64,000 nt of DNA from positions 18,502,733-18,566,732 of the forward strand of contig OZ022576.1 in NCBI GenBank assembly GCA_963669155.1, given 5' to 3'. Shown piece after piece: positions 56,523-64,000 of this stretch. Position numbers and translations under genes: made by a program. Position 1 is the first letter of the stretch; every line of letters starts with the position of its first letter. A model generated the notes under the pieces. It searched no databases and had not been told where the DNA came from. It worked only from the letters and a program-made list of their open reading frames with translations. Origin of the DNA: Arbacia lixula. Taxonomy: Eukaryota > Echinodermata > Echinoidea > Arbacioida > Arbaciidae.

Positions 56523-56884
56523 AGGGAACAAACTGTACTGGGAAGACACACAAAACTCCAAAAGGGGATTGTGAGCAATCTTCTTGCCAATGGTCTTAAA
56601 TCTATGTATTGTCCATTCCAGAAACTTACTGAAAGTTATTTGCCCTCAAATGATCCACATTTTGAATAATTAGTGATAAAATCTCAAATCCATAAATGTT
56701 CGGCCCGAACATTTTGAGGATTTGTGATGTAATCACTAGTTACTCCAAATGTGGATCATTTGAGGGCAAATAACTTTCAGTAAGTTTCTGAAATGGACAA
56801 TACATGATAAGATCATTGGCAAGAAGATTGCTCACAATCACCTTTTTGAAGGCTTTTTTTATTTCCCAGTACAGTTTATTCCCT
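56523..56884. mobile_element. Palindromic MITE, copy C of the AGGG...ACTGTACTGGG family
   Basis: 362 bp foldback with the same GGCAAGAAGATTG, TTTGAGGGCAAATAACTTTC and CATTTTGAGGATT segments as copies A and B. Ends AGGGAACAAACTGTACTGGG. Flanked by TGAA on both sides. Confidence 0.8.
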
Positions 56885-56930
56885 TGAAAGAGTTTGGAGT
56901 GAACCATTTCAAGGGCGTGTAGCGCCCGAA

Positions 56931-56950
56931 GGGGGGGGGGGGGGGGGGGG
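56931..56950 (+). repeat. Poly-G run (20)
   Basis: Uninterrupted G run 46 bp downstream of the MITE at 56523-56884. Confidence 0.9.
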
Positions 56951-58250
56951 CGTGTTGAAGGGGTGTCCCTTCCACGGTAGACAGTTTTAAAATTTTGCAA
57001 TAGACCGGTTTACTAATGTAGTCAATTTTGTGGATGTTTCTTCCCTCGGGGACTAGTAACGAGTTCTTCCATTAACCTGTTCCTAACAATGGTATTTCAG
57101 TACTTGGAAGCCACTTTGCACCATTAGTTGTTGCTATGTCGGGTAAAACTCGGGCAAGCTCTCCGGTTGTCAAGGGCAACCTTTGTTAAACTGGTATGCA
57201 TAAAATTTGAACATGTCTATTGAAATGGTCCAATCTGGTGCATACTTTAACCATGGACCCTACCACGAAGGGTCCATATTCAACCCTGATTCCCTACAGG
57301 ATTCAAGCCCGAGCCGTGTCCTTCCTGCAAGGCAGCCGTAACCGGTCAACGTCACCGATACCGCGTATTCATCCAGGTCGTCCAAAGGTCGTCAGTGACA
57401 TCGTTGTCTCGTCACAGTTGAGGTCGCCTGCATCATTACTGACTGTCAAGTTCATTATCAGTTCATCGCAGCACCGACACAGAAATCATCGTCGTTTGTC
57501 TGTAACGGCCGGGGTCTAAACCACGAACTGTCAGGTTTTCCATGCGTGTGTGGTGTGATTCCGTGTGTTTGCGTGTGTGGCTTTATTTAGTCCGTGTGAA
57601 CTTCATGATAATTATTCAATCACAAATTAATTGACACCATTGCAGTAGTAATTTCCACAGGAGTTATCACATATTGATTAACATACTTGAAACTTAAATC
57701 AATATGTCTTAGTCATGCAGTTTGTTGTGTTGATCATCCACAATAAGTTCTTCCACTCTTTATTTACTGTCGGTCCTCAACCGGGTATATAGTGACACCT
57801 CCCAATAACGGAATTACATGTATATCGATTAATTGATCGCTCGATTTAAAGGAGTTTTTTGACGGGTCGTCTAAAACCTCCCGGATTCCGCAGCTGAGAG
57901 ATAATGGAGACAGCTGTCCGCACCACAGTGCATTCGTTCAACGTGAGCCATGCCCACCGTGCCCGACGCATCGCAAACTGACTGGGGCAATACGATCTTG
58001 GAACGGGGAGTTTCTGAAGTAGGCTACGCAATGATAGTTTTTCAATTGTACTGAAAAGGTTCATGAAGTTATGACTGTGAGTTTTCATACACATTATCGG
58101 TAGGGTATACTGCTAATTCTTGCCGAGTGTTAAATGACTTATGTCAATGGGCTACCCTGTCTTTCACCATCATGCAGAATAAAAAAGCTTCCTTTAGGAG
58201 ACTAGTACACGGTAACCTAAGTAATTTCAAGGGCATGCAGGTCAACATGA
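56951..58250. other. Non-coding stretch
   Basis: No exon, RNA gene or clear repeat seen. The frame at 57220-57519 has no recognisable family. Confidence 0.4.
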
Positions 58251-58480
58251 GGACTAGCCTGGGTACTAGGCTGCGATGTGTATGGACACAACCCAGTCTG
58301 TCAACAACACTATGTCTGGTAACACACAGACTATGCCCCAATCCCATCCTCGCTCCTCCTCTAGAAGCCGGAGGAGGTATGACGTCATGAGGGCATAGTC
58401 TGTATTACCAGACATAGTTGTTGACAGACTGGTTTGTGTCGATGCACCTCACAGCCTAGCACCTATAGGCTACTCGAGGA
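58251..58480. repeat. Foldback element of about 230 bp
   Basis: GACACAACCCAGTCTGTCAA with CAACACTATGTCTGGTAA is mirrored by TTACCAGACATAGTTGTTG and ACAGACTGGTTTGTGTCGAT. Outer TACTAGGCTGCGATGTG is mirrored by CACCTCACAGCCTAGCACC. No coding capacity. Confidence 0.7.
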
Positions 58481-58705
58481 CCGGTAGCTTGGAGATAGAC
58501 ACGAACCGATCTCTGCATCTCGAAATGGGATACCACTCACTCACTTTGCAAGGCTTAACCCATTTTTTACACCTGATGGCGCCATAACTTAAAGCTCCCA
58601 GGAAAATATCGAGTATGATCAAATCAACGGTTATCTTTTTGAGATTTTGAGTATTTTTCTACATTCGTGCTAGATTGAGAGAACGAGTAAAGTACAGAAA
58701 GTAGC

Positions 58706-58800
58706 AAGTAATGAATGTTTGGGAGTTTTGCATTGATGCAAAAGTGATACCATTTGGGATGAGAAATGGAGCTCCGGCATTTCTGATAATTAATACTTTC
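58706..58800 (+). pseudogene. Ty3/gypsy-like reverse transcriptase fragment
   Basis: One frame reads WEFCIDAKVIPFGMRNGAPA then FLIIN, close to the family motif Y.F.VMPFG..NAPATF with small insertions. No flanking RT blocks could be followed, so it is at most a short remnant. Confidence 0.4.
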
Positions 58801-60611
58801 TTCTTACATTGTTCTTGGATGTGTCTAACTCTTCCTTCTCAAAGAGACAGGGACGGGGATGGGAATCGAGAGCTGAGAGAATTTTAAAACTTAGTTGCTA
58901 AAGGGAGGAAAATAGAGAGGGGGATCGAGGGAGAAATGGAAAGGGAGAGGGGAGAAAACTGCCCTCAACAATAATGATGCATACGTGATTGCGTCACGTT
59001 CATCTGGATTTTATAATAGGTCATACGCATACGTGCATACATTTCAGCTTTCGTCGCTGAACCAGGGATGTGTTAGGAAAGGATATGAAACAACATTCTT
59101 TCTTTGAGCCCATGCGTGGCACCGCCGAAAAATTGCGTGGTCTCAGCATGTGCTTTTCACGTGTTTTAACAATAACGAACACGATTGCCTAGCAACGGTT
59201 TCTCAGAGAGAACAAAAGAAATGTAGAGTCTTATTTCGCTTGTCCACTTCTGTTGGATTGCATCAATACTTTTGTGAGGAAAAGAGATATCAGCGAACAA
59301 AAATAAACAGTTTTTTAAAGTAAAATATCTCATTTGCACGCAAATTCACGCAAACTCTGTTAATGAAAGTAAGCAGCTTAATATATGATTTTGATAATGA
59401 TTGAATCCGACATTTCCGGAAATCTCCGGAAAGTGAAGAAATTTGTTAATTATGTAAGTAAGAATATTATCTTATATCTCCGTTTGTGCATCATTCAACA
59501 ATTATTTAGAAGAAAAACGAATACAGGATCTTTAGAGGTGTTGCCCCTTAACTTTCTTGAAAATTGCAAAAAAATGTGATAAGAAACACAGCTTCGAGAA
59601 ACAAAACAGGCAATTAAAGATACTGCTTTCCAAGTTGACGATAGCAAAATGACGGTGCCGCGCATGGGACTTCAAAGCATTGCAGTGATTGTGGAATGCT
59701 TTTGACATTCATTAGCACGCTTTAGTATCCATACAGATGTTTGAATATATTATGGTTGAGTTGTCCCTCCTTCCTAACACTTCCCTGGCTGAACTTTTAA
59801 TTTTGTCACTAAGTGTTTGTTAGTTAATAAGGACAAGCGAATACAGCATTTGATATTATTTCAGATGGAAATACCAACTTCAGGGCACGGCTGGGCACGT
59901 TTTTCATGTTACTTGTCCGAAAGGAAAAATCTGAAAGAAACGTTTCATGCAATTTGTTAATGGAATATGATGCGGAACATTGTGAAATTGAGATTTTTAT
60001 ACTGCAACTAGGTATCACATGATCACGTTTAGAGCCTTTTTGCCATCTTGCAACAATATTCCTCGATTGCATCTTTATAGATGCATCGTCGGTATTACAT
60101 GTCACAAAGTTCTGCGCAAGCATATGGGACGAATATATTTCCTTCTTGTGCGCATCCGATTTTGTTTATACGTCAAATCGAGGCAAAAATCATTCAGAGA
60201 CTCGGCGGATTCGAACATTGGAGAGAACATCAAAGAGAAGATCTTTGTAAAGCGTTCTTTTGTGACTAGACGGAGAGTAATGCCCTACTCTGCAAAAGGA
60301 AGCAAGTGACAAATCACTCAAATATGGGTTAGTGTACTCTTAGATTGTACCCAGCATTCCCTACAGGCAAGAAATATTCATCTTGCTACGAGATATTCAA
60401 TCTAACATGATTTGGTACACCTGTATTGCACTGATGCCAATACAAGTGACAAACACATTACAGACAGAATTTTACAAGAAAAGTCTCTTTTGTTAGTTGC
60501 TTCCTTTTGTCAGATTAGGGCAGAGAACAATGAATCTGCTGATAGTACTTAAACATCAATCCTTCATAAATCTAGACAAGACAGCAGTGGCGGAGACAGG
60601 TTCGTACACCT

Positions 60612-60694
60612 GGGGGGGGGGGGGGGGGGGGGGATGACTGGGCTGCCAACGCTCGATCTGAGGGCGACCGAGCCGGGGGGGGGGGGGGGGGGGG
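60612..60694 (+). repeat. Two poly-G runs (22 and 20)
   Basis: G runs at 60612-60633 and 60675-60694, 41 bp apart. Confidence 0.9.
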
Positions 60695-60778
60695 TGTGGG
60701 AACTTTTGCAATGTTTAACTTGAAATCGTGCAATCTGATGCATACTTAATGAGGTAAAATAACACACAAAAGCGTTCA

Positions 60779-60812
60779 CGCACACACACACATACTCATA
60801 CGCGCGCGCGCG

Positions 60813-60869
<57 letters not shown>
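60779..60869 (+). repeat. (CA)n with (CG)n core
   Basis: CACACA runs interrupted by a CGCGCGCGCGCG stretch near 60801. Alternating purine-pyrimidine throughout. Confidence 0.9.
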
Positions 60870-60871
<2 letters not shown>

Positions 60872-60872
<1 letters not shown>

Positions 60873-61204
60873 TACGCCTTTAATGGACAGTCATAGTTTC
60901 GAAAAGATCTACACACTGTGGCATACGAGTACAGAATGAACTGATACATATTTTGCAGGGAGGGGTCGGAATGGATCCAGGGGTATTTTTGGATACCATT
61001 TGGCTTGAAGAAGGCATCAGTTTCATCATCATCTTTCGCCTCAGATGCTCCATCACCCTCAACGGCACTTTCTTCTGGTTGAACTTCCGGAAAAACAGTC
61101 CTATCTCCGACATCATCCGATTTTGACGTAGACTGCTGTTCGTCATCATGTTCTTCTTTCTCATTATGCTTGAAAAAGAAGTGGCCTTTGATGTTTTCAT
61201 CTTC
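60872..61204 (-). CDS. Unrecognised acidic reading frame, possible terminal exon
   Basis: A 110-codon frame, open after a TAA at 61207-61205 and ending in TAG at 60874-60872. It is rich in Asp, Glu and Ser (KEEHDDEQQSTSKSDDVGD, EESAVEGDGASEAKDDDET), then aromatic (KYPWIHSDPSLQNMYQFILY). No ATG near its start, so it would have to be an internal or terminal exon; an acceptor such as GATTCTAG or AATAAG lies just upstream. A second minus-strand frame, MAQNKKMK... (61218-60880), overlaps it and cannot be excluded. Family not recognised. Confidence 0.3.
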
Positions 61205-61258
61205 TTATTCTGAGCCATCCTAGAATCCGAAAATCAATACACGCTGTGAATTATGACT

Positions 61259-61432
61259 TTTGAAAAGTTACATTTTTGCCTCTAAAAACTTATTGGATTA
61301 ATGTGGTTTTCACACAGCAGTTAGTTAATAAGGTGAGAAACAATCCTGCCAAATTATTTTGCCCAAATGAAGCCTCTTCGATAAAAAGTTATGCTTTTTT
61401 GCTTAGTGAGGACAAACCACAAGATAACCACA
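61259..61432. mobile_element. One-arm fragment of the 40157-40822 palindromic element
   Basis: ATTGGATTAATGTGGTTTTC, AACAATCCTGCCAAATTATT and GCCCAAATGAAGCCTCTTC match the right arm at 40690-40770. Confidence 0.65.
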
Positions 61433-61687
61433 AAGTACTTGTAAGATTTTCTCTTTTTTACCGTCTGAATTGGCTTTCACCGTGTGAATGAGGCTAATAC
61501 ATGTACCAATAAACATAATTACAATAATGATGAGGATTATTATCATCATAATTATTATTAATAATATAATAATTGCTATTATTGTTATCATTTTTACTAT
61601 TACTGTATTATCATCATTATGTAAGTAAGTAAGCAAATATCATTCCCCCAAACCTGGGGGGATGATTGTACATGCCATCCCCCTCAT

Positions 61688-61711
61688 CCCCCCCCCCCCC
61701 CCCCCCCCCCC
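61688..61711 (+). repeat. Poly-C run (24)
   Basis: Longest homopolymer in the window. Confidence 0.9.
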
Positions 61712-62537
61712 GTTGTCTACGCCCGTGCAAGATAGCTAGATTTAATAGAGGATACTTAGTCTAATTTACTTTTTGTTTATTCATCCTGAAGAAAAAACAT
61801 AATTTTTGTCTTCAAATATCAACATAATATATCAAAAACAACGTGATTGTGTAGTTTTTAAAAGAAAGGGTGTTGGAGCACGGCAGTAGTGACGATATCA
61901 ACAGAGTACAAACAGCCTGAACATACACACATGTGCACACCTTAGATAGCCTTAATACAGGCTTTAGGCTTTAAAGACCTTGTTGTACTATTATAGACAT
62001 AGGAATAGACAGATGATTAAAAGTATAGATATCATTGTCTTATTTCAAATCTCTCTGCATAGTTTTTTTTTTAAATGGAAAGTGCTATTGTACATTTAAG
62101 ATTTTTAAATCTCACAAATTCAGAAAAGAGAAATACAAAAAAAAAATCAGACGTATCACGAAAGACTAGATGGAAAAACAAAACCAAAGCGCGCTGCCGC
62201 GCCGCTCCAGCAAGCTAGCTCGCCGACGGGCCAGGCGCAGAGATCAGACGCAGGCCGCCAGTGGCAGTACATACGCACGTGCAGATAGATGTGTATAATT
62301 CATTGAGGCTCTGGTGTCTGTTCTGATTTTACAGCCTGTTCCGTGTCTGAAGTAAGTAGTTTGACAAATTAAGAGGATATGGTATCGGAACGAAGTTGTG
62401 ATTGACGAATGTCTGTGGCTTAGCAAGTGTTTTTGAGAACATCTATATAACTTAAAGAATTGCCAAACAATGCCATGGCAATGCCAGGCAATGGCAATAT
62501 GGCCCATGCATGAAGCTGATGCCTATACTTAGTACTC

Positions 62538-63090
62538 TCAGTCTCTGTACGACGTTGGATCCGCTGAGATTTCATCTGGCTTCTCTGAACCAAAAATGTA
62601 ATTTCGTTTTATAGAATGCCCCGAATGAGACGGTTATTCTTGTCTAATGCCTATTGTCAGTGACACTGATACTTGAGTTGATAGCTGTGTTGCATGTGGT
62701 AGACTTACTGCGACCAGCCCACTCACGCAGTGAGCGGACTGCTCCTGCTGTCCGGGAGCAGTCCCGGGGCTAGTGCCTTTGGTAGACTAGACCATCTCAT
62801 GCGGGGCATTCTTTAATTGAAATTACATATTTGGACATATCCTAGGTAGTAGACCAAAAAATCAGTCTCTGTAGGACGTCGTTGGATCTGTTGAGATTGC
62901 ATCTGGCTCCTCTGAACGCCCTATCTATTCAGGTGTAAGTCCAAAACTGTAATTTCGATTAAATAATGCCCCGAATGAGACGGTTATTCCTGTCTACTGG
63001 CTCCTCTGAATATCCTACTTAGAGTTAGAGTTTTTAAAATGTAATTTTAATTCAAGAGTGAGACAGTTATTCCTGTCTAGTGGTAGACTA
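62538..63090 (+). repeat. Imperfect direct repeat, period about 330 bp
   Basis: GTCTCTGTA.GACG.TTGGAT, ATCTGGCT.CTCTGAAC and CCCCGAATGAGACGGTTATT occur in the same order from about 62538 and from about 62868. A third partial unit (GAGTGAGACAGTTATTCCTG) is near 63056. No protein is evident. Confidence 0.65.
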
Positions 63091-63486
63091 TCAAGGGCAC
63101 ATTCAAATTCATTTATCGTTAAGTTGAAGATCATAGTTCTTAATACATAGTTGTTACAGAAACTGGTATGATCGTTAGGTAATTCCCCATTTAATGCCCA
63201 CATCTGTTCATTCTGTCAATTGCACGTACCATGCACAGTAGAACTAAATGACAAAGATGGGGACCTAAAGTTAAACCATGATTACAAAAACTTGGACAAT
63301 GTTAATGTAAGTGAGTGATGAGAAAATATTTTTGAATATGTAGTCATGTTAATAAGACATTTTAATCACCGGTCCTTCTAACCCTAATTTAAATCTGCGT
63401 CAACATGCATGAAAGTCTGCACCAGTGGTAGTTAATGCACTAATTAGATGACAAGACAAGACAAGCCATTTTCACAAAGTACACTA

Positions 63487-63701
63487 CAGCTCAAAGGAAT
63501 TTGCATAAGGAAAGGGAAGAAAGGGAAGGAGCCACAGTTATAAACCACAGTATATTTTGTCCAGGTCAGCATGAAACATGATGCTTTTTAGGCTAAAGCA
63601 TCGTGTTTCATGCTGAACTGGACAAAATATGCCGCGGTTAAAAATTGCGGCTCCTTCCCTTTCATCCCTTTCCCTTTCCCTATGCCAATTCCTTTGAGCT
63701 G
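63487..63701. mobile_element. Foldback element with CAGCTCAAAGGAATTTGCAT ends
   Basis: CAGCTCAAAGGAATTTGCAT at the left and ATGCCAATTCCTTTGAGCTG at the right, 215 bp, nearly palindromic throughout (GCATGAAACATGATGC around the centre). Confidence 0.75.
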
Positions 63702-63826
63702 GAATGTACATGCCCAAAAGTCTCAATTGTCTAATTGAGTAGTTCTAAGCTCACATATTAACTTCCTTTTTACTTAGGCTCTTGGGTAAACTTGTTCATT
63801 GGTTTACTCTATCACTCGGTCCAGCA

Positions 63827-64000
63827 ATGCCAGCAAGGGGGAAAGGCAGGAAGAGTAGGGGGGCGGGCATGGCTGATACCGCCCCTCCCGCATCCCTCCC
63901 TATGGTGGAAGATGGGGTGTACTGGGAGGTGCAGAGGGTACTGAGGAGTCGTGTGTGTGGCTACGAGCTTCCTGGCAACCTGCCCCATCTCCAGGAGCAA
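63827..64000 (+). CDS. Start of an unrecognised gene, cut by the window end
   Basis: 58 codons without a stop to the last base. MPARGKGRKSRGAGMADTAP, then PMVEDGVYWEVQRVLRSRVC and GYELPGNLPHLQEQ. The composition is GC-richer than its surroundings, the ATG context is CCAGCAATGCC, and an acceptor-like TTTTTACTTAG lies at 63767-63777. The frame stays open from 63778, so the true start could be further upstream. The basic N-terminus followed by a globular-looking segment suggests a real first coding exon. Family not recognised. Confidence 0.5.
   Translation, partial: MPARGKGRKSRGAGMADTAPPASLPMVEDGVYWEVQRVLRSRVCGYELPGNLPHLQEQ

Noticed and set aside
60564..60866. 100-codon frame starting with a CVCVCV run
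   Set aside because: Translation of the (CA)n repeat followed by the poly-G tracts read as prolines.

Overview
The window is eukaryotic genomic DNA: AT-rich, intron-rich and full of short inverted-repeat transposons, simple repeats and long poly-G/poly-C runs. Two intron-containing protein genes can be rebuilt exon by exon. Their protein content, the intron sizes (about 0.1 to 7 kb), the many ACATGTACATGTA-type runs and the poly-G tracts suggest a marine invertebrate deuterostome, most likely an echinoderm such as a sea urchin. That assignment is inference from style, not from a database match.

Layout. 1-5031: upstream DNA with a cluster of AAACGCGTTT palindromes at the left edge and two MITE-type elements. 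5032-24805 (+): a Sin3 corepressor gene of 24 coding exons. All introns are GT-AG, and the exon lengths sum to 4320 nt, exactly 1439 codons plus a stop. 24806 to about 27850: its probable 3' UTR. 28000-34198: intergenic DNA with a decayed LINE reverse transcriptase, hammerhead-like hairpin pairs, a 58-59 bp tandem repeat and microsatellites. 34199-49394 (-): a selenium-binding protein 1 / methanethiol oxidase gene, ten coding exons, convergent with Sin3. One of its introns holds a 1.6 kb minisatellite, another a pentanucleotide repeat, and several hold MITEs. 49395-64000: mostly non-coding, with MITEs, a 120 bp tandem repeat rich in TGACGTCG, a polypyrimidine tract, a short Ty3/gypsy RT fragment, many G/C runs, an unrecognised acidic reading frame (60872-61204, -) and, at the right edge, the probable start of another gene (63827 to the window end, +).

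The two main genes have unrelated functions. Sin3 is the nuclear scaffold of a histone deacetylase complex. SELENBP1/MTO is a cytosolic copper-dependent enzyme of sulfur metabolism. No operon-like or pathway link is visible; they are simply tail-to-tail neighbours.

The most notable structures are: (1) a 1.27 kb fully palindromic Tc1-type element carrying two outward-facing 3' halves of a transposase, inserted inside the terminal inverted repeat of another MITE, all within Sin3 intron 9; (2) a MITE copy whose terminal repeat appears to supply the only in-frame ATG of the SELENBP1 first exon; (3) three copies of that MITE family with TTAA-like target duplications; (4) inverted pairs of hammerhead-like motifs; (5) a decayed duplicate of part of a Sin3 exon in its upstream intron.
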